A stretch of 64,000 nucleotides of DNA from DAOTKC01 sp035449045 (GTDB lineage Bacteria; Bacillota; Clostridia; Christensenellales; CAG-917), in contig DAOTKC010000003.1 of NCBI GenBank assembly GCA_035449045.1, forward strand, positions 1 to 64,000, given 5' to 3'. Positions 17,147 through 26,730 of this stretch are shown one piece after another. Position numbers and translations under genes: made by a program. The notes below the pieces were generated by a model. It worked only from the letters and a program-made list of their open reading frames with translations, ran no database searches and was not told the DNA's origin. How positions within the stretch are numbered: the first letter of the stretch is position 1; each line of letters opens with the position of its first letter.

Positions 17147-18193
17147 ATGAAAAAAGGTATTTTAATCGCTTTAGATGCTATTCTCTTCCTCGCGGGCTTC
17201 CCTCTTTTGTTGATTTTGGTTTATTTCCAAACCAAGCACGGCATGGATATGGGCTACGGCAACGGCTTCTTCCAAGGCATGGGAGGATGGGTTCCTTTCC
17301 TTCTCGCGTCCATCCTTTTCGTAGTTGTCTTAATCGTCGAATTAGTGCTCAGGCTGTCCTCTAAAAAGACTATCCCCGCCGGCAAGTCAACTTTTAAAAA
17401 GCAGGCATTAAAACTCGCCGCCGCCGGCTTCTGCGTCCTCGGCGGGCTCATGATTGTTCTCGACATCGCCCTCCCCGAGCTTTTGTTCGACGCCACCAGC
17501 AATACCCTTCTTTATGAGGACCTCGTAGGAAACTACGACACCCAGCACGATATCAACAACGACCTCATTATGCGCTTTATCGAGCTCAACGTCGCTACCG
17601 GCGAACTCAACGAGATGTCGGAAGAGGAATACAAAAAGCTGGGGCTCAACGACGACAAAGTTAGCGAGTTGATTGCTTTGAAATTCGACAGTATTGACAG
17701 CGCCTTCGTCCGCTTCAATAAAATTGCCATCGACATGGCGCTGAAGGGCGTTATGACGGGCGATATCATAGGGCTTTTGATTGTTCCCTTCTCTCAGCCC
17801 ACCGAGGGTTATCTAGTCTACTTCCCCATGGAAGGCAACGTCAATATGAATCCCGACGTCGACGGCGACGGCGTGATTACCAAGGAAGAACAGAAGGTCG
17901 ATTGGAACATTCTCGACATGCTGGGCTCGGTGCCCGATGACCTCGAACTCCCCGGCGGCATCACGCTCACCACCAGCAACACCGAACGCGGCGTGTTGGA
18001 CTATCAAAACATGGCTTGGCTGGATTCGGTTGGCTTGCTCGGCATAATCACCGGCCTCTTCAGCGTCCGCGAGCTGTTCTACATCTTCTCGGCCGTCATC
18101 GCGATTGCATCCATTCTGCGCGGTTTTTGCATCGCGGGTTATATGGATTTCTCTAAGGTTAAAGAAGAGCAGTCGGAAGCCGTCCCTGCTTAA
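17147..18193 (+). CDS. Membrane protein with an EF-hand-like loop, second of an operon, unknown function
   Basis: This 348-residue protein has three N-terminal helices (about 5-27, 48-70, 88-108), an acidic soluble domain (about 110-290) and a C-terminal helix (about 300-328). Residues 237-248, DVDGDGVITKEE, fit the canonical 12-residue EF-hand loop (D1, D3, D5, G6, I8, E12). With only one loop and no clear flanking helices it could also be a dockerin-like or isolated calcium site. The gene starts 10 bases after the upstream stop with AGGAGG between, so the products are probably made together. No known family came to mind. Confidence 0.65.
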   Translation: MKKGILIALDAILFLAGFPLLLILVYFQTKHGMDMGYGNGFFQGMGGWVPFLLASILFVVVLIVELVLRLSSKKTIPAGKSTFKKQALKLAAAGFCVLGGLMIVLDIALPELLFDATSNTLLYEDLVGNYDTQHDINNDLIMRFIELNVATGELNEMSEEEYKKLGLNDDKVSELIALKFDSIDSAFVRFNKIAIDMALKGVMTGDIIGLLIVPFSQPTEGYLVYFPMEGNVNMNPDVDGDGVITKEEQKVDWNILDMLGSVPDDLELPGGITLTTSNTERGVLDYQNMAWLDSVGLLGIITGLFSVRELFYIFSAVIAIASILRGFCIAGYMDFSKVKEEQSEAVPA

Positions 18194-18206
18194 ATTTAGA
18201 AGTTAT

Positions 18207-18242
18207 AAAAAAAGGTCGGCTCAAATGAGCCGACCTTTTTTT
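18207..18242. terminator. Strong bidirectional terminator
   Basis: A 17-bp perfect stem, AAAAAAAGGTCGGCTCA with TGAGCCGACCTTTTTTT, around a 2-base loop. It ends the membrane-protein operon on the plus strand and the beta-galactosidase gene on the minus strand. Confidence 0.92.
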
Positions 18243-18313
18243 ATAATTCGTTTATATTAAAAATGTTAAAGAAGCTTATTATCTACTATTGCTTCCTATT
18301 CATATAATTCGCG

Positions 18314-21300
18314 CTATATTTTCAAAATTACTTTGAAGGAATGCTTGCGCCACGGCTTAATTTTATAGCGGTCTTTGACGACGGCCAAAGCGGGAATGTC
18401 GCCGCCGACTCCGCGCTGTCCGCCGTCGATGTTGACGGTCAAAGTCTCCAAAACGGGAAGCTCGTGGAGGTGATTGGCGTTGTCCAGCATATCGCGCGTA
18501 TAGGGGTGGACGCTTGCCTCAAACGGTTTGTCCAGCGCCTCAACCGTAAGCGTTTCATCGCCGCTGAGCTTTAAATATCTTAAATCGGTTCGGTTGCCGT
18601 TTTCCTGCGGGAAGAGATAGCCGTGAATAAAGTCGGCGGAAGCGCCGGCATAGATGCCCAAATCCGCCGCCGCCTTGCGGTCGCAATAGTTTTCGTGACG
18701 GCCGCGTCCGAAAAATTCCATATCCTTATAACCTGCGCCAAGCCCGAAAGTGAAGCCGTAGCGAGGAAGTCCGAATAGAACGGGAACGGCGGACAATTTA
18801 AGCGTCAGCGAGCCTTTGTTGAAGGTATAGACCGCTTTTATGCCCAAAAGTTTGGGGAATGCCGACCATTTGACGGTGACGGAATTTTTGCCTATGGCAA
18901 TCGACTTGACCTTCATTTTCCGCTCGGCGTCGCGGTAATAATAAACGCCCAAGAACTTCTTTAGGAACATGCCGATGTGAGGGACAAACTCGTTGTCGGT
19001 GGCGGCGCGCCAGAACTGCGGCCTGAGCGGGCTGTCAAAAATTTGTTTTCCGCCCTTCTCAACGCTCAAATAGCCGTTCGTTTTGTAAATCGAATATCTA
19101 AGGTCGCCGCATATAGCTGATATTTCTTCTTTGGTTTCGATGAATTCGGGCTCCGTCCTCTCCGGTTCGGTGCGCTTTTCAAAGCCGAGTATTTCGAGTT
19201 GGCCTTCGGCTATCGGGTTACCCTCGGGTATTCCCCGTTCGGCCTCGCGCTGAATGAGGGCGGCGTTAACGTAATATTCGCCGCTCGCGGGAGCCTTGAA
19301 AGGAATGTCAAACGCTCCGCTCTCACCGGGCAAAACATCGGGACAGCGCGAAGTAATGCTTTCTTCTGGCTTGCCGTTCACAATTTTTTCGAGCTTTAAA
19401 TCGTATTTTCCGAGCGAAGTGTCATAAAATTCGTTTTTTATAACGATTTTATCGCCGTCGAGCGAGAACGCTGCCTTTTGATAGACGCGCTTGACCTCGT
19501 AAAGCGCGGGGTTGGGCGAGCGGTCGGCGCGGACTATGCCGTTGAAGGCGAAATTTCCGTCGTTTGGCTTATCGCCGAAGTCGCCGCCGTAGCGCCACTC
19601 CGTCTTGCCGCTTTTGCCGACAAATTTAATCGACTGGTCGGCAAAATCCCAGATATATCCGCCCGAAAGGCGGTCATAGCGCTTAAAATCGTCCCAATAG
19701 TCCTTGAAATTACCCAAACTGTTGCCCATCGAATGCGAGTATTCGCACTGAATGAAGGGTTTGTCGCGATACATCTTTGGCATAAGCGCGTGGCCGGCAA
19801 TTGCCCAGAGCGCGCGGCTGTGGATAATCGGCTTGTTCTCGCCGATTTTCTTCATCTTTGTCTGCGGCGTATACATCTCGGAATGAAGGTCTGATACCTT
19901 TAGATAGCCATCGCTCTCGTAGTGTATCGGCCGCGTCGCGTCAATCTTTAGTGCGGCCGCCTTCATATCGGCGAAGGCCTTGCCCGTCCCCGATTCATTT
20001 CCGAGCGACCAAAAGAGTATGCAGGCATGGTTTTTATAGGTGTTGACCATGTTTTCCATGCGGTAAACGCAGTGCATTGTCCAAATTTTATCGCCTCTCG
20101 GCACTCTCCGGGCTAAGCCGTGGGTTTCAAGGTTGTTTTCGCACATCACCATGATGCCGTATTCGTCGCAAAGCTCGTAAAAATGCCGGCTGTTGGGATA
20201 GTGGGACGTTCTGATGGAATCGACGTTGTTCTTTCTCAAAAGCTCGATGTCGGCGCGGGTGAGCTCTTTGGGCACGGCGTGACCGTAATCGGGATGGAAC
20301 TCGTGGCGGTTGACGCCGCGGATTTTAAGGGGCTTGCCGTTGAGAAGAATGAATGGGCCTCTGCCGTCCTTCATCGGCGCTATTTCGACTTTTCTGAAGC
20401 CGAATTTTATCGCCCTGATATCGATTGAGTTACCCGTTTCGTCGAATAGTTCCGCCGTCAAATCGTAGAGCGCGGGGAACTCGGGCGACCACAGCGAAAA
20501 GCCGCCGACATCGGCTGAAAGTTTAAGTAAAATCTCGCTGCCCGCCGATATCGCGGAAACTTTTTCCGACTGCTCAACCAAAACTTTGCCGTCCTTTGCG
20601 GCAAGCTTTAATTTAACGCTGCCTCCCGAAAAATCAGAGGAAGAGCCCACCGTTATGTCGGTTGAAAATTTTGCGAAGCTAAAGCTGTCGCCGAACTCGG
20701 CGCGCGCGTAGATGTCGGCTATTTGGTATTGCGGCTTGTAGACGAGGTGGACGTCGCGGAATATGCCGGCGAGCCGCCACATATCTTGGTCCTCTAAGTA
20801 ACTTCCCACCGAATATTGATAAACAACGACATCCAGCGTATTTTCGCCGTCCCTTAAATATTCGGTGATGTCGAATTCCGCCATATCGAAGGTGTCGGTG
20901 TTATAGCCGGCGAAACGACCGTTGATATAAAACTCGTAGGCGCTGTTGACGCCGCCGAAATTTATAAAAACATTGTGGTCTTTGGGCGGCTCGGCGGTGA
21001 ATTTGAGTCGGTAGCAAGCGGAAGGGTTGTTGTCGTCGTCGATTTTGGGAATGCGCTTGGTGCTGACGGGATATGGATATCGGACGTTTGTGTATATCGG
21101 CGTGCCCCAGCCCTCAATCTGCCAGTTGGAGGGAACCTTGATGCTGTCGAAGAGTGAGTCGGGCGCATCCAAAAACGCCTGCGCGCCGCGCGCGTCACGC
21201 GAAAAATGGAACAGCCAAGTCCCGTTAAGGCACTTCATTTTGTCGGTTAAATCGCGGTTTTTAGGAAATCCCGCGCCATGCCGCTTTTCGGCATTTATCG

Positions 21301-21334
21301 AACAAACCGCCGCCATTTGATGCAGATCGCTCAT
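18314..21334 (-). CDS. lacZ: Beta-galactosidase, GH2 family
   Basis: Hydrolyses terminal beta-galactosides such as lactose; no signal peptide, so cytoplasmic. The 1006-residue length and domain order match LacZ: jelly-roll sugar-binding domain with 'WLFHFSRDA' and 'VPSNWQIEGWGTPIYTN', the immunoglobulin-like domain, the TIM barrel with 'GVNRHEFHPDYGHA', and the C-terminal beta-sandwich. The acid/base is E447 in 'GNESGTG' and the nucleophile E531 in 'QCEYSHSMGN', matching E. coli E461 and E537. TAGGAGGAATT precedes the ATG. It lies 101 bases behind the zinc-ribbon gene of a housekeeping series with no terminator between that I can see, so read-through expression is possible. Confidence 0.96.
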   Translation of the reverse strand: MSDLHQMAAVCSINAEKRHGAGFPKNRDLTDKMKCLNGTWLFHFSRDARGAQAFLDAPDSLFDSIKVPSNWQIEGWGTPIYTNVRYPYPVSTKRIPKIDDDNNPSACYRLKFTAEPPKDHNVFINFGGVNSAYEFYINGRFAGYNTDTFDMAEFDITEYLRDGENTLDVVVYQYSVGSYLEDQDMWRLAGIFRDVHLVYKPQYQIADIYARAEFGDSFSFAKFSTDITVGSSSDFSGGSVKLKLAAKDGKVLVEQSEKVSAISAGSEILLKLSADVGGFSLWSPEFPALYDLTAELFDETGNSIDIRAIKFGFRKVEIAPMKDGRGPFILLNGKPLKIRGVNRHEFHPDYGHAVPKELTRADIELLRKNNVDSIRTSHYPNSRHFYELCDEYGIMVMCENNLETHGLARRVPRGDKIWTMHCVYRMENMVNTYKNHACILFWSLGNESGTGKAFADMKAAALKIDATRPIHYESDGYLKVSDLHSEMYTPQTKMKKIGENKPIIHSRALWAIAGHALMPKMYRDKPFIQCEYSHSMGNSLGNFKDYWDDFKRYDRLSGGYIWDFADQSIKFVGKSGKTEWRYGGDFGDKPNDGNFAFNGIVRADRSPNPALYEVKRVYQKAAFSLDGDKIVIKNEFYDTSLGKYDLKLEKIVNGKPEESITSRCPDVLPGESGAFDIPFKAPASGEYYVNAALIQREAERGIPEGNPIAEGQLEILGFEKRTEPERTEPEFIETKEEISAICGDLRYSIYKTNGYLSVEKGGKQIFDSPLRPQFWRAATDNEFVPHIGMFLKKFLGVYYYRDAERKMKVKSIAIGKNSVTVKWSAFPKLLGIKAVYTFNKGSLTLKLSAVPVLFGLPRYGFTFGLGAGYKDMEFFGRGRHENYCDRKAAADLGIYAGASADFIHGYLFPQENGNRTDLRYLKLSGDETLTVEALDKPFEASVHPYTRDMLDNANHLHELPVLETLTVNIDGGQRGVGGDIPALAVVKDRYKIKPWRKHSFKVILKI

Positions 21335-21435
21335 AATTCCTCCTAACGAATAGATAAAAAAAACTATTGAAATATTTTCTAATAATCTGCCGGTTTTATG
21401 CCGGATAATCCGCCAATCTTAAAACCGATAACCTG

Positions 21436-22152
21436 TTAGTCTTTGATATAGAGAATGCGGCGGCAGTTGGGGCATTCCGTCCAATCCCCCGCGTTCTTAA
21501 GCTTGTTTTGGGTGTCAATCGAAATGTCCATAAAGCAACCCGCGCAACTTTTGTGGGCGGGGTTGTATTCAACGAAGGCGGGCTTTTTGCCTTGCTGGCG
21601 GAGAGCGGCGTAGTGCTGCAAAAACTGCGGCGTTATTATATCCTTCAAAGCATCTCGCGAAGACTTGAGCTCGTCGACTTTCGCTTGGAACTCCTTTCGA
21701 TATTCGTTGAAGGCTACATTTGCCTGCTTTAATTTTTCGCCGAGCTCGCGTCCCTGCTTCATGACGCTATCCGATTTCCTTCTTATTTCGTCGATTTTGG
21801 CGTTTTGCCTCAAGCATTCCCGCTCAATGGATGCAAGCGCATCGGAAAAAGCCGACATCTGCCGCTCGAAATATTCGACGGCGCTCATGCTGTCCACCTC
21901 GCTTAAATCGGTGTGCTCGACAAGCTCCTTGATTTTTTCGGCAAGCTCGGCCTCCTGCTTGGAAAGACGGTCGTAGTTTGAAAGGATGTCGGCGGCCTCG
22001 TCGTTAAGACGGCTCAGCGTGGCACCCGCCGCCTTGTATTCGCTTTGAAGCGCCATGCCCTGACGGTATTGCTTGCTGCTCTTTATTTCGTTTTCGATTT
22101 TGAGAATTTCGGCGTCGATGGCCTGATACTTTAATATTGCGTCAAATTTCAT
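21436..22152 (-). CDS. Coiled-coil C4 zinc-ribbon protein, COG1579 type
   Basis: Residues 1-180 are almost wholly heptad coiled coil, rich in Glu, Lys and Leu. The C-terminal 55 residues form a zinc ribbon with cysteine pairs in 'SCAGCFMDI' and 'TECPNCRRILY'. This is the CT398/COG1579 family, often found beside the Nif3-like gene as here (80 bases downstream). The family is thought to be an adaptor or nucleic-acid binding protein; no enzymatic role is known. Length (238) is normal. Confidence 0.88.
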   Translation of the reverse strand: MKFDAILKYQAIDAEILKIENEIKSSKQYRQGMALQSEYKAAGATLSRLNDEAADILSNYDRLSKQEAELAEKIKELVEHTDLSEVDSMSAVEYFERQMSAFSDALASIERECLRQNAKIDEIRRKSDSVMKQGRELGEKLKQANVAFNEYRKEFQAKVDELKSSRDALKDIITPQFLQHYAALRQQGKKPAFVEYNPAHKSCAGCFMDISIDTQNKLKNAGDWTECPNCRRILYIKD

Positions 22153-22231
22153 ACTTACCTCTGAACTTGATTATTTATCTCATTATTTTTTTTGCTGAAA
22201 AATGCGTCCGAATTAGTTTATAAGGGTTTAA

Positions 22232-23011
22232 TTATTCCAATTCGTAAACCGATTTTATGGGACGGGCGCCTTTATGGATTTCAACTCTTAAACCGCCGAA
22301 CCGCGACTTTATTATATCTTTCAAGATATCTAAAGCCACGATTTCGCTCGAATAGTGGGAAAAGCCGATAAGATTTCTTCCCATCGCATCCGCCTCTACC
22401 GCTAAATGGTGCTTTATTTCCGAGGTTATAAAGACGTCGGAATTATCGAGCGCGGCTTTAAACGCCTCGGCGTCCCCGCCGCCCGCTCCTGCCACTATGG
22501 CGGCAGCCGAGACGCGGCGCGCTCCGTCTCCTACTACGCAGACCGTTTTGTCGTCCAACACCTGCGCAACCTTTTTTGCAAGCGGCGCAAGGAATGTTGA
22601 TATCTTGCCGACGACGCCCATCCCGTCGGGCATTAAACGCCTTATTTCGGTCAAGCCCAAAAGCTCGGCAAGCCGCCACGAAACGCCGCCTTTTGCGACG
22701 TCCAAGTTAGTGTGGCAAGCGTAGTGATTGATGTTGTTTTTCAAAATCAGCTCGAGCACACGCCCGGAAAAGGATGCGGTGTCAATCGCTTTAATCGGCT
22801 TGAAAATATGCGGGTGGTGCGTAACAAGCAGGTTGCAGCCCTTGGCGGCGGCGGCCTTGACGGCGTCGGGCGTGGCGTCCAAGCTCAACAAAACGCCCGA
22901 AACCTCGGCTTTTTGATTGCCCAAGTTAAGCCCGCTGTTATCGTAATCAAGCGCGGTATCGGCGGGCGCGAACTCCTCGATTGCCGCGGCTATTTCAAAA
23001 ATTTTCGGCAT
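22232..23011 (-). CDS. Nif3-like dinuclear metal-centre protein, YqfO type
   Basis: A 259-residue hexamer-forming protein. Metal ligands of the family are visible: 'LLVTHHPHIF' (paired His), 'NHYACHTNLDVAKGG' (His and Asp) and the late 'IGFSHYSSE' (His, Glu). The short form lacks the PII-like insertion seen in some Firmicutes YqfO proteins. The family has been linked to GTP cyclohydrolase I-like folds, but its reaction is unsettled. It overlaps the trmK stop by 17 bases, the conserved trmK-nif3 pairing. Confidence 0.92.
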   Translation of the reverse strand: MPKIFEIAAAIEEFAPADTALDYDNSGLNLGNQKAEVSGVLLSLDATPDAVKAAAAKGCNLLVTHHPHIFKPIKAIDTASFSGRVLELILKNNINHYACHTNLDVAKGGVSWRLAELLGLTEIRRLMPDGMGVVGKISTFLAPLAKKVAQVLDDKTVCVVGDGARRVSAAAIVAGAGGGDAEAFKAALDNSDVFITSEIKHHLAVEADAMGRNLIGFSHYSSEIVALDILKDIIKSRFGGLRVEIHKGARPIKSVYELE

Positions 23012-23636
23012 AAGCTAATATATTCTCCCATTCTTTTAGCTTTAAGCTCAAGGCGGCCTTCGCCCTTTCGTCCGCCTCCGCAATTTTTTCTTTATACTTT
23101 GCTATCCGCGCCTTAGCCCGCGCGATAAATGCGGCGCTGCCCCTAAGTTCAAGTCCGAATTTTTCCTCTCTCTCCGTCAAATCCCTTTTGCCGCCCTTGG
23201 ATACCGCGACAATAATGTCATAGAACTTGCCCGACGACTCCACCGTGAAATCCCTCTCGATACCGAGCCCCGCCGCTATCAGCGCGCGCCTTAGCTTAGG
23301 GGCGTCGCGGTGAGGGCTGAGCACGTATTTGGGATAGGCGGAGCCCTTGATTATGTCGATAATTTCCAAGCCGCCCATTCCCGTTATCACCACGGTGTCG
23401 CACTCGCCGTTCTTAAGCACGGATAGCCCGTCGCCCAAGCGGAAGTCAATCTCTGCGCCTGCGTCGGCGGCGAGCGCGCGCGCTTTACCCAAGCATTTTT
23501 CGCTTATGTCGGCGGCTATCACTCGGCAACCCGAAAGATAGAGCGCCAGCGCCGTCTTGCCGTGGTCGGTGCCGATGTCGGCGACGCATTCCGCGCCCTT
23601 AGCCGCCTCGACTATTGCCTGTATGCGCGCGTCCAT
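22995..23636 (-). CDS. trmK: tRNA (adenine-22-N1)-methyltransferase
   Basis: Methylates N1 of A22 in the tRNA D-loop region. The Rossmann-fold motif I 'CVADIGTDHGKTALAL', motif II 'VIAADISE', 'DFRLGDGLSVL' and the catalytic-site 'VITGMGG' (cf. 'I-x-GMGG') are all present, followed by a C-terminal coiled coil typical of TrmK. Length (213) is right. The ATG overlaps the rpoD stop as TGATG, and nif3 overlaps its end, so rpoD-trmK-nif3 are translationally coupled. Confidence 0.93.
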   Translation of the reverse strand: MDARIQAIVEAAKGAECVADIGTDHGKTALALYLSGCRVIAADISEKCLGKARALAADAGAEIDFRLGDGLSVLKNGECDTVVITGMGGLEIIDIIKGSAYPKYVLSPHRDAPKLRRALIAAGLGIERDFTVESSGKFYDIIVAVSKGGKRDLTEREEKFGLELRGSAAFIARAKARIAKYKEKIAEADERAKAALSLKLKEWENILAYAENF

Positions 23637-24703
23637 CAGTCGATGTCTTTAAGCTTTTTAATGCGGTTGGGATGGCGGAGTTTTCGGAGCGTCTTAGCCT
23701 CGATTTGGCGGATTCTTTCACGGGTAACGTTGAATTCCTTGCCCACTTCTTCGAGCGTTCTCGGATGGCTGTCGTCCAGCCCGTAACGAAGCCTTAAAAC
23801 CTTTTCTTCGCGCGGCGTCAGCGTGCTCAACACCTGAACGAGCTGCTCCTTTACCATGTTGTTTTCGGCGACTTCGGAAGGCGCTTGCGCGCTGTTATCT
23901 TCAATAAAGTCGCCCAAATGGCTGTCCTCCTCTTCGCCTATCGGCGTTTCCAAGGATACCGGGTCCTGCGCGATTTTTTGAATTTCGCGGACGCGCTCCT
24001 CCGACACGCCCAGCCGTTCCGCTATCTCCTCGGGCAACGGCTCGCGCCCCAACTGTTGCATAAGCTGGCGCGTAGCGCGCACCTGCTTGTTGATGGTTTC
24101 CACCATGTGGACGGGTATTCTGATTGTGCGCGCTTGGTCGGCTATGGCGCGGGTTATCGCCTGCCTTATCCACCACGTCGCGTAAGTCGAAAACTTGAAG
24201 CCCTTCTTGTAGTCGAACTTTTCGACGGCTTTCATAAGCCCCAAATTACCCTCTTGAATTAAATCGAGGAATTGCATGCCGCGCCCGACGTAGCGCTTGG
24301 CGATGGAAACGACTAGCCTGAGGTTGGCTTCGCTTAGAATGTCGCGCGCCACCTCGTCGCCCTCCTCCATCTTTTTGGCAAGCTCGATTTCACGGTCGGC
24401 GGAAAGCAAGGGAACTTTGCCTATATCCTTAAGATACATCTTGACGGAGTCGTCGATGTTGCCTTCGCTTATGATTTTTTCGATGAACTCCTCTTCCTCT
24501 TCGGCGGAAAATGAATCCTCTTTGACGGGAATGCCCTCCTTTTCCAGAACCTGAAAGACTTTCTCCATCTCTTCGGCGGTGCCCGGAAGCTGTTCGAGCT
24601 TTGCCATTATGTCCTCTTGAGTCACGCTCCCTTTCTTTTTGCCGAGCTGAATGATCTTTTCGATTTGGGAGGCAAGCAGCGCTTCCTTTTCGTTGTTATC
24701 CAT
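23636..24703 (-). CDS. rpoD: Primary sigma factor SigA/RpoD
   Basis: The housekeeping sigma factor. Region 1.1 is represented by the first 80 residues ('EKIIQLGKKKGSVTQEDIMAKLEQL'). Region 1.2 has 'DSVKMYLKDIGKVPLLS'. Region 2 carries 'ANLRLVVSIAKRYVGRGMQFLDLIQEGNLGLMKAVEKFDYKKGFKFSTYATWWIRQAI', which contacts the -10 element. Region 3 has 'RIPVHMVETINK' and region 4.2 'TLEEVGKEFNVTRERIRQIEAKTLRKLRHP' for the -35. At 355 residues it is the compact Firmicutes form without the non-conserved insertion. GAGGAAAAT precedes the ATG. Confidence 0.98.
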   Translation of the reverse strand: MDNNEKEALLASQIEKIIQLGKKKGSVTQEDIMAKLEQLPGTAEEMEKVFQVLEKEGIPVKEDSFSAEEEEEFIEKIISEGNIDDSVKMYLKDIGKVPLLSADREIELAKKMEEGDEVARDILSEANLRLVVSIAKRYVGRGMQFLDLIQEGNLGLMKAVEKFDYKKGFKFSTYATWWIRQAITRAIADQARTIRIPVHMVETINKQVRATRQLMQQLGREPLPEEIAERLGVSEERVREIQKIAQDPVSLETPIGEEEDSHLGDFIEDNSAQAPSEVAENNMVKEQLVQVLSTLTPREEKVLRLRYGLDDSHPRTLEEVGKEFNVTRERIRQIEAKTLRKLRHPNRIKKLKDID

Positions 24704-24763
24704 ATTTTCCTCGCAATATGTAGTATTAATATAAAAGCAAACCCTATAAAAATTTGCCTTGAC

Positions 24764-26542
24764 TCAATATTTTTTTTCCAAAGACTGCGCCGTCAGCTTT
24801 TTTTGAAGCGCGGCTATTTTTGTAAGAAGCTCCGGCCGCTCCTCTTTGTCGGCGTTTTCGAACCTCGCCGAAGCATCGGCGATTTCGGCCTTTATGCTTT
24901 CGTTGGCAAGCCAAATCAAAGACTCGATATAATATTTTTCGGCGGCCTCACCTTTTAAGCCCGGCTCAAATCCGATGACCTTCGGCGCGACGGCGCTGTC
25001 GCGAAGATGGTCGAAAATCTGCCCCGGCTGCGGCCTCTTGCCAAAAGAGACGGCGTCTAATACAAAGTCGAAGACCGCCCTCTCGTCCTCGCTTTTAAAC
25101 CACTCGCGCCTGACTTTGGAAATATCGGCATACTCGCGCGAAAACAAAAGCGAGTTAAGCACAAACAACGAGGCCGGCGTGATTTCGCCCGATATTGCCG
25201 GCGCGCTTTCAATCGGTCGCGCGGGCGGCTTTTCGGCGGCTGTTTTATCCAGTTGTTTTCTGAGCACCGCTACCGTAACGCCGCTTTTATCGCTTAAAAT
25301 CGGAAGATAAACGTCGCGTTCGGAAATATCTTTGATTTTGGATAGCAGCGTCAGTGCTTCCTTTAAATATTGCGCACGCTCGCTCGCCGATTTTAAATCG
25401 AATTTTTTCTCGATGAGGCCGAGGCGGTATTCGACATGACCGGGCGCTTCGTCCAAAAGCTTTAAAATGCCCGCCTTCCCCAGTTTCTTTGCGGCGTCAT
25501 CTGGGTCCATTTCATCGGGCAACGCGATTACCTTGACATTGAAGCCTTCGTTTACCAAAATATCAATGCTCCGTTCGGCGGCCTTTCTGCCCGCCTCGTC
25601 GCCGTCGTAGCAAAGAACGATGTTATTAGTCCATTTTGCGAGCTCGCGCGCCTGACTTTCGGTGAAAGCGGTGCCCATGCCCGCCGCTGTGTTCAGTATT
25701 CCCACCTTGCCCAAAGATATTACATCCATATACCCTTCGACCAAGATAACCTCGCTGAACCCGCCGGTGCGCTTGAGCGTCTTTAAAAAATTGAGGTTAT
25801 AGAGCGTTCTGCCCTTGTCAAAAAGAGGGGTGTTGGTGGAATTTTTATATTTGGCGATGCCTTCCGGGGGCTTGCCCACCACTCTGCCGCCGAAGGCTAC
25901 GACCTTGCCCAGCGAGTTTATGATGGGCACGATAATCCGACCGGCAAGCGCGTCCGACATCCGCTCGCCCGAAAGCACACCCGACAGCTTTAAAAGCCTT
26001 TCGGGATAGTTTTTGAGCTTTAGATAAGTCGGAAGCCTGTCATAGTCGACGGAATAGCCGAGCCCATAGCGCACGATTATATCTTTTGTTATTCCTCTTG
26101 AGTGAAGGTAGGCGCGCGCCTCTTCGGCTTCGGGTTTGGATATAAGGTTGTTGTGATAGTGCGTGGCGGCGGATTTCAAAATGTCAAATAAAATCTCGCG
26201 GTCATCTTTCGTCTGCCTTTCGCCCTCGCGGCCGCCTTTGAATTCGGGCATCTCGACACCCGAGCGGTCGCAAAGATGCTGCACTGCCTCGATGAAGGAA
26301 ATGTTTTCGATTTCTTTAATAAAGGTTATGACGTCGCCCGAGACGTTGCAGCCGAAGCAATGATAAAAGCCGTCGTCTTCGTTGACGGCAAAGGAGGGAG
26401 TTTTTTCGTTGTGGAAAGGACAAAGGCCGAAATGGCGGTTGCCTTTTTTAGATAGTTCTATGTATTCGGAAATGACCTCGACGATGCCGTTTCTCTTTTT
26501 TAATTCTTCAAGCCAGTCGGGCGTCAACCCACTCTCTCGCAT
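24764..26542 (-). CDS. dnaG: DNA primase
   Basis: Makes RNA primers at the replication fork. The N-terminal zinc finger has C41, H44, C62 and C65 ('CPFHNEK...YHCFGC'). The RNA polymerase core holds 'YGLGYS' and the TOPRIM motifs 'VILVEGYMDVISL' (about 262-275) and 'VLCYDGDEAGRKAAERSI' (about 312-330). The C-terminal helicase-binding part is short and diverged, as is common. The unit order dnaG-rpoD is the ancient macromolecular-synthesis arrangement. GGAGAG precedes the ATG. Confidence 0.96.
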   Translation of the reverse strand: MRESGLTPDWLEELKKRNGIVEVISEYIELSKKGNRHFGLCPFHNEKTPSFAVNEDDGFYHCFGCNVSGDVITFIKEIENISFIEAVQHLCDRSGVEMPEFKGGREGERQTKDDREILFDILKSAATHYHNNLISKPEAEEARAYLHSRGITKDIIVRYGLGYSVDYDRLPTYLKLKNYPERLLKLSGVLSGERMSDALAGRIIVPIINSLGKVVAFGGRVVGKPPEGIAKYKNSTNTPLFDKGRTLYNLNFLKTLKRTGGFSEVILVEGYMDVISLGKVGILNTAAGMGTAFTESQARELAKWTNNIVLCYDGDEAGRKAAERSIDILVNEGFNVKVIALPDEMDPDDAAKKLGKAGILKLLDEAPGHVEYRLGLIEKKFDLKSASERAQYLKEALTLLSKIKDISERDVYLPILSDKSGVTVAVLRKQLDKTAAEKPPARPIESAPAISGEITPASLFVLNSLLFSREYADISKVRREWFKSEDERAVFDFVLDAVSFGKRPQPGQIFDHLRDSAVAPKVIGFEPGLKGEAAEKYYIESLIWLANESIKAEIADASARFENADKEERPELLTKIAALQKKLTAQSLEKKY

Positions 26543-26730
26543 ATCTCTCCGTATCGGTCAAAAAAAATATATTACTAAACTTGGCGGCGGCTTATAAATT
26601 CAATAAAATTTGAATCAAAAAAAAATTTGGCCGCAACTTTCTCGCGGATTATCTTTTGAGTAAACCTGTCCCTATTAAATATACGACAAAAAAACTCAAA
26701 TACCTGAATGCCGAAAATAAATGTTGGGAT

